From: DATKWD01 sp035529695
GTDB taxonomy: Bacteria > Actinomycetota > Acidimicrobiia > Acidimicrobiales > Salinilacustritrichaceae
DNA length: 64,000 nt
Direction: 5' to 3'
NCBI GenBank assembly: GCA_035529695.1
Contig: DATKWD010000142.1
Location: 1 to 64,000 of the forward strand
In this document: positions 25,506 through 34,137 of the stretch, one piece after another
Layout of the letters: each line of letters opens with the position of its first letter
Position numbering within the stretch: the first letter of the stretch is position 1
Notes under the pieces: generated by a model
Seen by the model: only the letters and a program-made list of their open reading frames with translations
Told to the model about the DNA's origin: nothing
Database searches by the model: none
Position numbers and translations under genes: made by a program

Positions 25506-26642
25506 TCAGTCTGCCGTGGATGTCGCGTCTCTGGCGCGCACCGTCAGGTCGTCGATGGTGTCCCAGTCGAGCGCGGCGCCGAGACCTCCGCCGGTGGGGA
25601 CGTGCAGCCAGCCATCGCTGTCGGGCTCGGTGGCGTCGAGAAGGATGGCGTCGCGGACCTCGGCCCGCCAGCCCGGAGGGTCGTGTGGGTACTCGAGCCA
25701 GGGCCCGCCACCGATGCCGCAGGTCACGTGCAGGTTGACCAACAGCGAGAACGCATCGCCCCACGTGTGCGGGGTGTACCACCCGCCCGTGGCGATGACG
25801 GCTCGACCGAAGCGGGCGCCTTCGGTGATGCCCAGGGTGAGCTGCACGTCCTGCTGGAACACGCCGAGCACGTCATCATCGAGCAGCCGCCACGACTCGG
25901 CGGACGCCAGCAGGAACTCGCCGCCGGCGACCCGCATCTCGCCGGCGGCAGCCCGCACGCGGTGAAGCCCGGCGAGATCATCGAGGGCGAGTGGCTCTTC
26001 GAGCCATGTCACTCCGAGCTCGGCGAACGGGCCGACGACAGCCAGCACGTCGTCGACCGAGGCCTGCGGACTCACGTCGCCCGGCATCCGCCAGGCCTGA
26101 TTGAGATCGACCATCAGTGCGAACCCGTCGGGCGCAGTCCGCCGGGCGGCCTCGACGCAGGCGATCGCCAGGTCGGGATCGAACACGTCGAGTCGCATCT
26201 TGAGCGCATCGAAGCCGTCGGCGTCTCGTGCCTCGACCACCGTGGCCCATTCCTCGGGTGTGCGGCGGCTGCCGGCGGAGGCATAGGCCTTCACTCGGTC
26301 GGTTGCACCGCCCAACATGTGCGCAACCGACTGGCCGGCGGCCTTGCCGGCCACGTCGTACAGCGCGGCCTCGATCGGCCACAGACGACCGCCCGAGTAG
26401 CAGCAGGACGCCACTCGTCGGGCCTGGGTGTCGAGGTCGGTCGGATCGGTGCCGACGAAGTGGCGCACGTAGGGCTCGATTCCGGACAGATCGCCGCCGC
26501 TCACCCCGGACAGGCCCTCGTCGGTCTCGACCACGAGCAGGGTCTGACGCATCGATCGTCGTGGTTCGGGGTCCCATGCTGCGGGGAACGGTGGGTCGAC
26601 CGGCACGTCGAGATCGACGATCCTGAACCCGGTGATGCGCAC
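25506..26642 (-). CDS. Enolase-superfamily enzyme (mandelate racemase / muconate lactonizing type)
   Basis: 378 residues from GTG 26642, 2 bp after the haloperoxidase stop. It has the MR/MLE N-terminal capping domain (VVETDEGLSGVSGG), then the barrel with Lys in LKMRLDVF, metal-binding Asp in MVDLNQAW, Glu in WLEEPL, and a further acidic site in VAGGEF. HTWGD near TPHTWGDAF supplies a candidate catalytic His. Members abstract an alpha proton of a carboxylate substrate and then racemise, eliminate or cycloisomerise it. The substrate cannot be predicted. Operon neighbours include a Gfo/Idh/MocA enzyme, which would fit a sugar acid. Confidence 0.85.
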   Translation of the reverse strand: MRITGFRIVDLDVPVDPPFPAAWDPEPRRSMRQTLLVVETDEGLSGVSGGDLSGIEPYVRHFVGTDPTDLDTQARRVASCCYSGGRLWPIEAALYDVAGKAAGQSVAHMLGGATDRVKAYASAGSRRTPEEWATVVEARDADGFDALKMRLDVFDPDLAIACVEAARRTAPDGFALMVDLNQAWRMPGDVSPQASVDDVLAVVGPFAELGVTWLEEPLALDDLAGLHRVRAAAGEMRVAGGEFLLASAESWRLLDDDVLGVFQQDVQLTLGITEGARFGRAVIATGGWYTPHTWGDAFSLLVNLHVTCGIGGGPWLEYPHDPPGWRAEVRDAILLDATEPDSDGWLHVPTGGGLGAALDWDTIDDLTVRARDATSTAD

Positions 26643-26644
26643 GG

Positions 26645-28534
26645 TCAGTCGGCGATCGAGCCGTCGAGGTACTGCGCCGCCAGTGCCCAGGCGCCCCGCC
26701 CGGCCTCGGCGCCGATCTCGCGTCCTCGCAGGTCATCGGACCGAACGTGGATCCCGCCGTACAGGCGGGACAACCCGGCCTCGTCGGCGGCGTCGGGGTA
26801 GGTGGCCCACTGGAGTTCGACATCGACCGACGGTCCGCTCTCGAACTCCAGCGAGCCGGCGGGCACGGTGAAGGTGCCGAGGCCGCCGGGGAAGTACTCG
26901 CTCCCCGTGATCTCGGTGAGCACCTCGGCTGCGGCTCGGCTGAACGCGCTGTGGCCCGAGACGTACGCGGCGAACGCAGGCGTGACGAACGTGGAACGCT
27001 GGTACGGGACCCACTCGACCGCACGGATCCACGCAACACCGCCTGCCTCGGTCTCGGGGTCGTCGGGGCCACCGGCCCACGACCTGACCGCGATCTCGCC
27101 CACGTGGTCGGCCAGTGCCCCATGGCGTTCGCCCGGAGCGCTCGAGGCGGCCGTGATCACCTCGACGAGTCCGGGCTCCAACGGGAGCCCGTCCGGGTCG
27201 TACGCCGGTCCGGCCGGATCACTCGACTGCCCGAGCCCTCCCATGTACCGGATCATCGAGATCGGCCGGACGTAGTCGTAGAAGCTCTTTGCCCCCCACG
27301 CGGCGATGGCGGCGTCATGCACGGCCCCGTTGAGTGCCAGATACATCGACACGTCCCACTGGAGGCGGTCGACGATCGGACCCTCACCGCCGATGCGGAG
27401 CTCGTCGCCCAACCGGTCGGACACGTCGTTGGCGATCGTGTTCCAGTGCCCCGGTGGAGTCTCCGAATTGGGGCCGTCCGCCCAGAACTCGGCGACGACG
27501 CGGCCATAGTCGCCCAGCGGCACCTCCGCCGGTTCGTAGTCGTCGCCGGTCACCGGGTTGATCGTCCGTCCCGCGGCGTCGTAGCTCCCCACCTCGCGGT
27601 CGCCCTGAGTGATGGGGCTGATGTCGATGGTCGAGGTCGACGTGGGGTCGAGGGTCGCGCTGTAGCCGATGATCTCGACCGCATCGCGCTTGAAGTCGGC
27701 ATCGGTGCCCGGATCACCGATGAGCGGTGGGGGGCCCGGGTCCAACGCCGGACGATCATCGTCGGCGGGCCGAAGTGCGAACGGTCGGACGGCTCCCCAT
27801 TGGGATCCGACGAAGGTCTGGACCGTGTCGGTGAGCGGCACGCCGTTCTGGGCGACCATCACCTCGAGTTCCAGCGGCTGCCATCGATTCGGGTCGGTCA
27901 TCGTCGTCCCGGGCTCGGCGACGACGAGGGGCGGATTGACGCTCTCGTAGACGGGATCGGCGTAGTCGTCGGACTCGTTCGACCCGTCGTCGACGGACGC
28001 CTCGAGGATCGTCTGGGCGATTCGATTCCCGATCGCCGCCGGGCGGTCGCCCTCGGTGTCGGTGATCTCGATGTCGAAGCAGAGCGCGGCCATGAGGTCG
28101 TCCAGCCGGGTCACCGACACCTCGGCACCTGGTGAGGGCAGGAAGCGCTCGACCAGCACCCGGTAGGCGGCGTAGCTGATCGCCTCGGTCCGGGCGGCGC
28201 CGACGTCGTCGGCGGTGTGCTTCTCGTCGAAGAAGACGCCGGCGGCGATCGGGTCGTACGCCGCCCATGCGTCCCACATCGCCGCCGAGGTGTGGAACAG
28301 GTTGCGAGCGTGCACGGTGGGCGCGGGGAAGTCCTCGCGGATGGCTGACAGAAGGGCCTCGTTCCATCGGCGGGCGACCGACGGACCCGGCTCGACCGTC
28401 GGCGTGCACGCCGAGGCGGCGTCATCGCCGTCGTCGAGGAGGACGAACAGGCCGACCCCGGTGACGATCAGCGCCAGCACCACGACGAGCGCGATGAGCA
28501 GGCGGTGCCGGGGGGTGTCGAACCCTGCGGTCAA
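26645..28534 (-). CDS. Vanadium-dependent haloperoxidase-like (PAP2 superfamily) secreted or anchored enzyme
   Basis: 629 residues. The apparent start is TTG 28534, which overlaps the previous stop as TTGA. A membrane anchor or signal lies at about 12-34. The vanadate-binding pattern is complete: Lys416 and Arg423 seven residues apart in AKSFYDYVRP, Ser526-Gly527-His528 in YVSGHSAF, then Arg590 and His596 in RLYGGIH. Vanadium haloperoxidases oxidise halides with hydrogen peroxide to hypohalous acid; related acid phosphatases share the fold, so activity is not certain. The long N-terminal helical region (about 50-200) is typical of bacterial haloperoxidase homologues. It is flanked by a GlcG/HbpS-like gene and an enolase-superfamily gene in the same operon. 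Confidence 0.85.
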   Translation of the reverse strand: MTAGFDTPRHRLLIALVVVLALIVTGVGLFVLLDDGDDAASACTPTVEPGPSVARRWNEALLSAIREDFPAPTVHARNLFHTSAAMWDAWAAYDPIAAGVFFDEKHTADDVGAARTEAISYAAYRVLVERFLPSPGAEVSVTRLDDLMAALCFDIEITDTEGDRPAAIGNRIAQTILEASVDDGSNESDDYADPVYESVNPPLVVAEPGTTMTDPNRWQPLELEVMVAQNGVPLTDTVQTFVGSQWGAVRPFALRPADDDRPALDPGPPPLIGDPGTDADFKRDAVEIIGYSATLDPTSTSTIDISPITQGDREVGSYDAAGRTINPVTGDDYEPAEVPLGDYGRVVAEFWADGPNSETPPGHWNTIANDVSDRLGDELRIGGEGPIVDRLQWDVSMYLALNGAVHDAAIAAWGAKSFYDYVRPISMIRYMGGLGQSSDPAGPAYDPDGLPLEPGLVEVITAASSAPGERHGALADHVGEIAVRSWAGGPDDPETEAGGVAWIRAVEWVPYQRSTFVTPAFAAYVSGHSAFSRAAAEVLTEITGSEYFPGGLGTFTVPAGSLEFESGPSVDVELQWATYPDAADEAGLSRLYGGIHVRSDDLRGREIGAEAGRGAWALAAQYLDGSIAD

Positions 28535-28965
28535 GACTCCGTGCTCGGCCTGAGCGTGGTCGCAGCACCGGCCCGTGCGAGGTCGACGTCATCGGCCTCG
28601 GGGAGCCCACTGACACCGATCGCACCCACGACCCGGCCTTCGTGGAGGATCGGGACCCCGCCGCCCCAGCCGGTGTATCGGAGATCACCGAAGTTGGTCA
28701 TCGGGAAGTCCTCGTCGCGTGAGGCCCGACCCACGGCTGCGGACTCGGTGCGCTCGCGCGCTGCGGTGAACGCCTTGTTCATCGCGTTGGCGATCGACGC
28801 CAGTGGGCAGCCGTCGGTGCGTAGGAACGCCATGAGCTCGCCGTGCTCGTCGACGACCGCGACCGCTGCACCCCGCCCGTCGGCGTCGAGCGCCACCCGC
28901 GCCGTGTCGATGATTCGAGCGGCGTCGTCGTGGCTGAGGTGGGCTTGGTGTCGCATCGGGCTCAC
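28531..28965 (-). CDS. GlcG/HbpS-family (DUF336) protein
   Basis: 144 residues from GTG 28965, which overlaps the upstream stop as GTGA; ATG 28956 is a possible alternative. The pattern ARIIDTARVALDADGRGAAVAVVDEHGELMAFLR, ANAMNKAFTAA and GGVPILHEGRVVGAIGVSGLPEADD is the GlcG/HbpS (DUF336) fold. Streptomyces HbpS binds haem and senses redox stress; GlcG is linked to glycolate oxidation. No signal peptide is seen, so it is cytoplasmic here. Its placement directly before a haloperoxidase gene is compatible with haem or peroxide handling, but that is inference. Confidence 0.82.
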   Translation of the reverse strand: MSPMRHQAHLSHDDAARIIDTARVALDADGRGAAVAVVDEHGELMAFLRTDGCPLASIANAMNKAFTAARERTESAAVGRASRDEDFPMTNFGDLRYTGWGGGVPILHEGRVVGAIGVSGLPEADDVDLARAGAATTLRPSTES

Positions 28966-30104
28966 ACGATCTCGGCCAGCTCGACGGGCGAGCGACGTCG
29001 GGCCGCGGTCACCGCCGCTTCGAGCACCCGTTGGGTCATGTAGGCGTCGGCGAAGTCGGGAAGTGGGACCTCGGGTTCTTCGCCGTCGATGGCGCGCACG
29101 ATGTCGGCAGCCTGGTTCACGAAGGTGTGCTCGTAGCCGAGTCCGTGGCCGTCGGGCCAGTAGGCGGCGCACCAGGGGTGGTCCTCGTGAGTCGTCTGGA
29201 TGGTCGTCCACCCCGCCTCGGCCGGCTGCATCGACGCATCCCAGATCTTCAGCTCGTTCATGTGGGTGAAGTCGAAGGCCAGCGCGCCCGACTCACCGTG
29301 GATCTCGATGCGATTCGAGTTCTTCACACCGGTGGCCAGCCGGGTCGCCTCGAAGCTCCCGACCGCACCACCTCCGAACCTCGCCAGGAACAAGACGGCG
29401 TCATCGACCGTGCTCGGCGCCAGCCGGCTGGGATCGTCGGGCAGCGGACGCTCGGTGATGAAGCGCTCCTCGATCGCCCCCGACACCTCGACGATCTCGT
29501 CGCCGGTCAGGAAGCGGGCCATGTCGACGATGTGAGCGCCCAGATCGCCGAGCGCACCCGAGCCGGCCTGGTCGCCGTCGAAGCGCCAGACCCGCGGGGT
29601 GTCAGGGCCGCCCCACCCCTGGAGGTAGGCCGCTCGAACGTGGTAGATCCGCCCGAGGCGACCACCGGCGATCATGCGGTGGGCGAGACCCAGCGCCGGG
29701 ACGCGGCGGTAGCTGTACCAGACGGAGGTGCTCCCACTCGCGGCCTCTGCGGCCTGAGCCATGCGCCGCGCATCGTCCAGCGTGCCCGCCAGCGGCTTCT
29801 CGCACGCCACGTGCTTGCCGGCTTCGAGCGCCGCGATCGACTGCTCGGCGTGCAGGTGGTTCGGGGTCGTGACGTCGACGAGGTCGATGCTCGGATCGTC
29901 GAGCAGGTCGTGCCAGTCGGTGGTCGTCCGTGCCCAGCCCCAGCGCGGCCCGAACTCGGCGAGGTCGTCGGCGTTGGTTGCTGCGACGGCGCGCATGGCC
30001 GGGGTGGATGCGAGATCGAAGAACCGGTGCGCCGACATCCACGCGTTCGAGTGCGCCCGACCCATGAACTTCGATCCGATCAGTCCGATCCCGAGTTCGG
30101 GCAC
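28962..30104 (-). CDS. Gfo/Idh/MocA-family NAD(P)-dependent oxidoreductase
   Basis: 380 residues from GTG 30104, chosen for the GGAGG site 5 nt upstream (another GTG lies at 30110). The Rossmann motif is GIGLIGSKFMGRAHSNAW. The family block CEKPLAGTLDDARRM carries the catalytic-region Lys, and GDLGAHIVDMARFL contains the Asp/His pair used in hydride transfer. Members oxidise or reduce sugar or inositol hydroxyls. It is the promoter-proximal gene of the run containing the haloperoxidase and UGA-containing gene. It is divergent from a second family member at 30152-31129. Confidence 0.88.
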   Translation of the reverse strand: MPELGIGLIGSKFMGRAHSNAWMSAHRFFDLASTPAMRAVAATNADDLAEFGPRWGWARTTTDWHDLLDDPSIDLVDVTTPNHLHAEQSIAALEAGKHVACEKPLAGTLDDARRMAQAAEAASGSTSVWYSYRRVPALGLAHRMIAGGRLGRIYHVRAAYLQGWGGPDTPRVWRFDGDQAGSGALGDLGAHIVDMARFLTGDEIVEVSGAIEERFITERPLPDDPSRLAPSTVDDAVLFLARFGGGAVGSFEATRLATGVKNSNRIEIHGESGALAFDFTHMNELKIWDASMQPAEAGWTTIQTTHEDHPWCAAYWPDGHGLGYEHTFVNQAADIVRAIDGEEPEVPLPDFADAYMTQRVLEAAVTAARRRSPVELAEIV

Positions 30105-30122
30105 GCCCACCTCCGGCCCCGG

Positions 30123-30132
30123 AGTATAGGTT
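30123..30132. promoter_or_regulatory. Overlapping divergent -10 boxes between two Gfo/Idh/MocA genes
   Basis: The minus strand reads TATACT (30128-30123), a near-consensus -10, 18 nt upstream of GTG 30104. The plus strand reads TATAGG/TAGGTT at 30125-30132, 19 nt before ATG 30152. Both genes also have strong Shine-Dalgarno sites (GGAGG and GAGGGGG), so unlike most starts here they are leadered. Confidence 0.5.
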
Positions 30133-30151
30133 CGGGCACCGAGGGGGTCCG

Positions 30152-31129
30152 ATGCTGCACTGGGGCGTGTTGTCGACGGCGAAGATCGGCCGCGAGAAGG
30201 TGATCCCCGCGATCCAGGCAGCCGACGGGTGTGACGTCGTGGCCATCGCCGGGCGAGATGGAGGCAACGCCAGAATCGTCGCCGACGAGCTGGGGATCGA
30301 GCGGGCACACGGCTCCTATCAAGCCCTCCTCGAGGACCCGGGCGTCGACGCGGTCTACATTCCCCTGCCCAATCACCTCCATGCCGAGTGGACGATCCGT
30401 GCGGCAGCGGCCGGCAAGCACGTGTTGTGCGAGAAGCCCCTGGCGCTCACCTCGAGCGAGGCCCGAACGATGGTCGACGCGTGTGCCGAGGCCGGGGTGG
30501 TGTTCATGGAGGCGTTCATGTATCGACTCCACCCGACCTGGCGGGCGGTCGTCGACATGGTGCGATCCGGCCGGATCGGCGATCTCGTCACCGTGCAGAG
30601 CTGGTTCTCGTACTTCAACGACGATCCCACCAACATTCGCAACATCGCCGACTACGGGGGCGGTGCGTTGATGGACATCGGCTGCTACTCGATCGACGTG
30701 TCGCGCCTGCTGTTCGGCAGTGAGCCGACGAACGTGTCGGCGTCGATCACCCGTGATCCGGCGTCGGGAGTCGACATCGTCAGTTCGGGGATCCTCGATT
30801 TCGAGACGGGCACGGCGACGTTCACCTGTTCGACGCGTTGCGAGCCTGACCAGCGAGTTCACATCCACGGCACGACGGGTCGGATCTCGGTCGACATCCC
30901 GTTCAACATCCCTCCCGATCTCCCGACCCACGTTCGGGTCACGGCAGGCGGGGTGCCGCCGGTGAGTCCTGCAACCGAGACCCTCACGTTCGCACCGGCC
31001 GACCAGTACCGCATCGAGGCCGAGGAGTTCGCGGCGGCGGTGGCGGCCGGCACCGGCCCGCCGATCGCACCCTCGGAGGGGATCGCCGATCTGGTCGTGA
31101 TCGAACGGCTGGTCGCGGCCGCCGGCTGA
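30152..31129 (+). CDS. Gfo/Idh/MocA-family oxidoreductase (second copy)
   Basis: 325 residues from ATG 30152, with GAGGGGG 6 nt upstream. The Rossmann start is WGVLSTAKIGREKVIPAIQ, followed by the CEKPLALTSSEARTMVDAC block and the GALMDIGCYSIDVSRLLFG segment with the usual Asp and Tyr. This start pattern resembles trans-1,2-dihydrobenzenediol- or glucose-fructose-type members. Substrate not determined. Its TGA abuts the stop of the convergent CRTAC1 gene, forming the palindrome TGATCA. Confidence 0.88.
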   Translation: MLHWGVLSTAKIGREKVIPAIQAADGCDVVAIAGRDGGNARIVADELGIERAHGSYQALLEDPGVDAVYIPLPNHLHAEWTIRAAAAGKHVLCEKPLALTSSEARTMVDACAEAGVVFMEAFMYRLHPTWRAVVDMVRSGRIGDLVTVQSWFSYFNDDPTNIRNIADYGGGALMDIGCYSIDVSRLLFGSEPTNVSASITRDPASGVDIVSSGILDFETGTATFTCSTRCEPDQRVHIHGTTGRISVDIPFNIPPDLPTHVRVTAGGVPPVSPATETLTFAPADQYRIEAEEFAAAVAAGTGPPIAPSEGIADLVVIERLVAAAG

Positions 31130-32830
31130 TCAGTCGCCGGGAGCCACCTCGAGAATCTGATCGGCGTCGACGTCCTCGACCACGGTCTGCGACCCATCGG
31201 GCCACGTGAGCGTCACGACGCTGACCACCTCGGCCGTGCCCAGCCCGAAGTGCGCTCGAGGATCCTCCGACGACAGGTAGCTGCTTCCGGCCACCAACTC
31301 GCGGCGGAGCAGCGTGCCGTCGGCGAGCCGAACCGTGATCACGGTGCCCGGGGTCGGCGTCGGCGGCGCGACGATCAGCCAGTGCCCGCCGGCTCCGGTG
31401 TTGCGGAGCAGTGCGAGGTCCGATCCGATCGTTCCGACCGCGAGGTCGAGGTCGCCGTCGTTGTCGAAGTCGGCGGCGGCCGAGCCGCGCCCGACACGGG
31501 GCCCGACCACGTCGAGTCCCCAGCCGGCTGAGAAGTCGTCGAACGACCCGGGCTCGCCCTCGGCTGTGCGATTCACGTACCCCTGGAGGCCTTGGCGATC
31601 AGCGACCAGATCGAGCACGGGAACCCCTCCGTTGACGAACAACAGGTCGAGATCGGTGTCGAGATCGACGTCGGCCCAGGTGACCCCCCAGCCGGTCGGG
31701 CCGGCGCCGAGCTCGGGCTGGCCCATGCTGGTGAGGGCATCGACGAACGCCGCGCCGTCGGGTCCGCTCGTGTTGCGGAAGGCGGCATGGAGCTGCGATC
31801 CCTGATTGGTCACGACGAGATCGGGACGCTGGTCGCCGTCGTAGTCGCCCGTTGCCACGCCCATCCCCGCTTCGGGGTCGTCGACGCCGAGCTCGGCGCC
31901 GACCTCGACCAGTTCGATCCCGATCGAGTTCGACGATGGCGACGTCAGATACAGCTGATTCGGGTCGGTGTCGTTCGCGACATAGAGGTCGAGGTCACCG
32001 TCGGAGTCGACATCGCTGAACACGGCTCCGAGCCCGTGACCGAGGCCGGTGGACTCGATGCCGATGCGCTCGGCCACCTCTTCGAACACGAGCTCGCCGT
32101 CGGCGTCGGGTCCCTGGTTGAGGAACAGCAGATCAGGCTCGGCCCCGAGGTTCGAAGGGAAGCCGCCGGCTGCGCCGGGAACCGGCCGGTTGAGGTCGGT
32201 GTAGCCGGCCACGAACAGGTCGGGCCACCCATTGCGGTCGACGTCGCCCACGGCGGCGCCGGTGTGCCAGCCGTAGGCGTTGACGACCTCAGCGGGGTCC
32301 GAGGCCTCGAACCGTCTGCCGTCGTTCCAGAGCAGCACGTTCTCGCGTTCGGTGGTGACGTAGAGATCGGTGTGACCATCGAGATCGAGGTCGGCTGCGA
32401 CACAGCCGTTGCCTCGGACTGCGAGGCCGGCGCCGGTTTCGTCGGTCACGTCGACGAATCGTCCGTGGTCGTTCCGGAACAGGCGGCTGGTCGGGAGGGC
32501 ACCCTTGGCGCGCCAGTCGCCCCACTCTCCGTTCGACCAGGTGTCGACGACGAACAGGTCGAGCCATCCGTCGGAGTCCTGGTCGATCCAGCACAGCCCG
32601 CCGCCCATCATTGCGACGGTGTCGCCGGTCGGGTCGTCGCGAAACGCGCTGTGACGGAAGTCGAGACCGACCTCGCCGGCCACGTCGACGAAGTTCACCG
32701 CCTCGGGCGAGGGTTCACCGCTCCGGTCTCGATCGGCTCCCTCGGCTACGGCCGTCTCGGCGGTCGCACATCCCGCGATGAGGAGACTGGCGGCCAGCAA
32801 CCCGCGACGGACGATTCCGACTCGGGTCAT
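31130..32830 (-). CDS. CRTAC1-like FG-GAP/ASPIC lipoprotein
   Basis: 566 residues from ATG 32830. A lipobox (LLIAGC, Cys21) predicts an exported lipoprotein. The body is a beta-propeller of FG-GAP repeats with Ca-binding loops of the type DxDxDGxxD, for example WIDQDSDGWLDLFV, VDSDGDLDLYVAND and DFDNDGDLDLAVG. It ends with an ASPIC/UnbV-type domain (VTVRLADGTLLRRELVAGSSYLSSEDPRAHFGLG). Such proteins are usually extracellular binding or adhesion modules; no enzymatic residues are evident. It is divergent from the sugar-binding protein gene and convergent with the Gfo/Idh/MocA gene. Confidence 0.85.
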   Translation of the reverse strand: MTRVGIVRRGLLAASLLIAGCATAETAVAEGADRDRSGEPSPEAVNFVDVAGEVGLDFRHSAFRDDPTGDTVAMMGGGLCWIDQDSDGWLDLFVVDTWSNGEWGDWRAKGALPTSRLFRNDHGRFVDVTDETGAGLAVRGNGCVAADLDLDGHTDLYVTTERENVLLWNDGRRFEASDPAEVVNAYGWHTGAAVGDVDRNGWPDLFVAGYTDLNRPVPGAAGGFPSNLGAEPDLLFLNQGPDADGELVFEEVAERIGIESTGLGHGLGAVFSDVDSDGDLDLYVANDTDPNQLYLTSPSSNSIGIELVEVGAELGVDDPEAGMGVATGDYDGDQRPDLVVTNQGSQLHAAFRNTSGPDGAAFVDALTSMGQPELGAGPTGWGVTWADVDLDTDLDLLFVNGGVPVLDLVADRQGLQGYVNRTAEGEPGSFDDFSAGWGLDVVGPRVGRGSAAADFDNDGDLDLAVGTIGSDLALLRNTGAGGHWLIVAPPTPTPGTVITVRLADGTLLRRELVAGSSYLSSEDPRAHFGLGTAEVVSVVTLTWPDGSQTVVEDVDADQILEVAPGD

Positions 32831-32839
32831 GAACGGCGC

Positions 32840-32845
32840 AACCTA
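32840..32845 (-). promoter_or_regulatory. -10-like box TAGGTT for the CRTAC1-like gene
   Basis: Minus-strand TAGGTT ends 9 nt before ATG 32830. On the plus strand of the same gap, TACCGT at 32878-32883 is a weak candidate -10 for the binding-protein gene, which has a leader of about 50 nt and a GAGGGG ribosome site. Confidence 0.4.
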
Positions 32846-32937
32846 CCGGTTTGTCCTGGCGAGGGAACGGCGGGTGCTACCGTTTCGGATCTCGGACGAA
32901 ACCGTCCGTTCACACAGCATCCATCGAGGGGAAACCG

Positions 32938-34059
32938 ATGAATTCGAAGCGTTGGGCCAGCGGGCTCGCAGTACTCATGTCATTCGCAATCGTTGCCGCC
33001 GCGTGCGGCAGCGATTCCGATGGCGAAACCAGCGAAGGGGCCGCGGCCTCGGGTGACTGCGCAACCGCGGGCAAGAGCATCTCGGTGCTCCTCCCCGACA
33101 CCGAGTCTTCCGACCGCTGGGAGACCCAGGACAAGCCGGGGTTCGAAGCGGCCTTTGAAGAGGCCGGTGTCGACGCCACCGTCGTCAACGCCGAGGGCGA
33201 TGCCCAACAGCAGCAGGCCCAGGCCGAGCAGGCGATCGCCGAGGACGCCGGTGTGATCGTGATGACCAACCTCGATTCGGGTTCGGGCGCGGCGATCCAG
33301 GATCTCGCTCGTGAGGCGGGCGTCAAGGTCGTCGACTACGACCGTGAGACCATCGAGGGCGACGGGGCCGACGTGTATGTCAGCTTCGGCAACGTGAAGG
33401 TCGGCGAGGCCATGGCCGGCGTGCTCGAGCCGCTCATCGACGATCTGGGCGTCGAGACGCCCCAGGTCGTGATGCTCAACGGCGGTCCCACCGACGACAA
33501 CGCTCGCCTGTTCCGTGAGGGCTACGCCGCCACGGTCGAGGCTCGCGCCGACGCCGGTGACTGGGCGATCGTCGCCGACGAGCCCGTTCCCGACTGGGAC
33601 AACGCCGAGGCCGGCGTCGTCATGGAGCAGATCCTGACTTCCGCCAACAACGAGGTCGACGCGGTGTTCGCCGCCAATGACGGCCTCGCCGGTTCGGCCA
33701 TCACCGCCATGCAGGCGGCGGGGCTCGACACCACCACCATCCCCGTCAGCGGGCAGGATGCCACCGTTCCCGGCATCCAGCTCATCTTGTCGGGCGATCA
33801 GTCCATGACGGTCTACAAGCCCATCGCCGATGAGGTCGCCTCTGCTTCGGAAGCTGCCCTCGCCCTGCTGAACTGCGAGGACATCGGCGCCGTGGCCACC
33901 GACCTCGCCCCGTTCGCCGAGAACGAGGGCCGGGAGATCCCGGCCGTGCTGCTGGAGCCGATCGCGGTGACGGCGGACAACCTCGACGAAACGGTGTTCG
34001 CCGACGGCTTCGTCTCCGAGGACGACGTCTGCGTAGGCGACTTCGCCCAGTACTGCTAG
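32938..34059 (+). CDS. Sugar-type ABC transporter substrate-binding lipoprotein (XylF/RbsB-like)
   Basis: 373 residues from ATG 32938, with GAGGGG upstream; the frame extends 29 codons further without support. A lipobox (IVAAACGS, Cys23) anchors it outside the membrane. The periplasmic-binding-protein type I pattern is clear: SISVLLPDTESSDRWETQDKP, VVNAEGDAQQQQAQAEQAIA, VFAANDGLAGSAITAMQAAG and PVSGQDATVPGIQLILSGDQ. The spacing best resembles D-xylose-binding proteins, but the ligand is not proven. It is followed by a strong hairpin, then the ATPase and permease genes. Confidence 0.9.
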   Translation: MNSKRWASGLAVLMSFAIVAAACGSDSDGETSEGAAASGDCATAGKSISVLLPDTESSDRWETQDKPGFEAAFEEAGVDATVVNAEGDAQQQQAQAEQAIAEDAGVIVMTNLDSGSGAAIQDLAREAGVKVVDYDRETIEGDGADVYVSFGNVKVGEAMAGVLEPLIDDLGVETPQVVMLNGGPTDDNARLFREGYAATVEARADAGDWAIVADEPVPDWDNAEAGVVMEQILTSANNEVDAVFAANDGLAGSAITAMQAAGLDTTTIPVSGQDATVPGIQLILSGDQSMTVYKPIADEVASASEAALALLNCEDIGAVATDLAPFAENEGREIPAVLLEPIAVTADNLDETVFADGFVSEDDVCVGDFAQYC

Positions 34060-34083
34060 TACCGATCACGTACTGAAATGAGG

Positions 34084-34109
34084 GTGGGGCGCCCTTCGGG
34101 GCGCCCCAC
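34084..34109 (+). terminator. GC-rich TTCG-loop hairpin between binding protein and ATPase genes
   Basis: A perfect 11-bp stem (34084-34094 with 34099-34109) encloses a TTCG tetraloop, 25 nt after the stop. No T-run follows. It probably acts as a partial terminator or RNA-stabilising element that keeps binding-protein mRNA above that of the transporter core. Confidence 0.6.
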
Positions 34110-34137
34110 CTGTGTTCCATCGAACCCAGGGGGGCCT

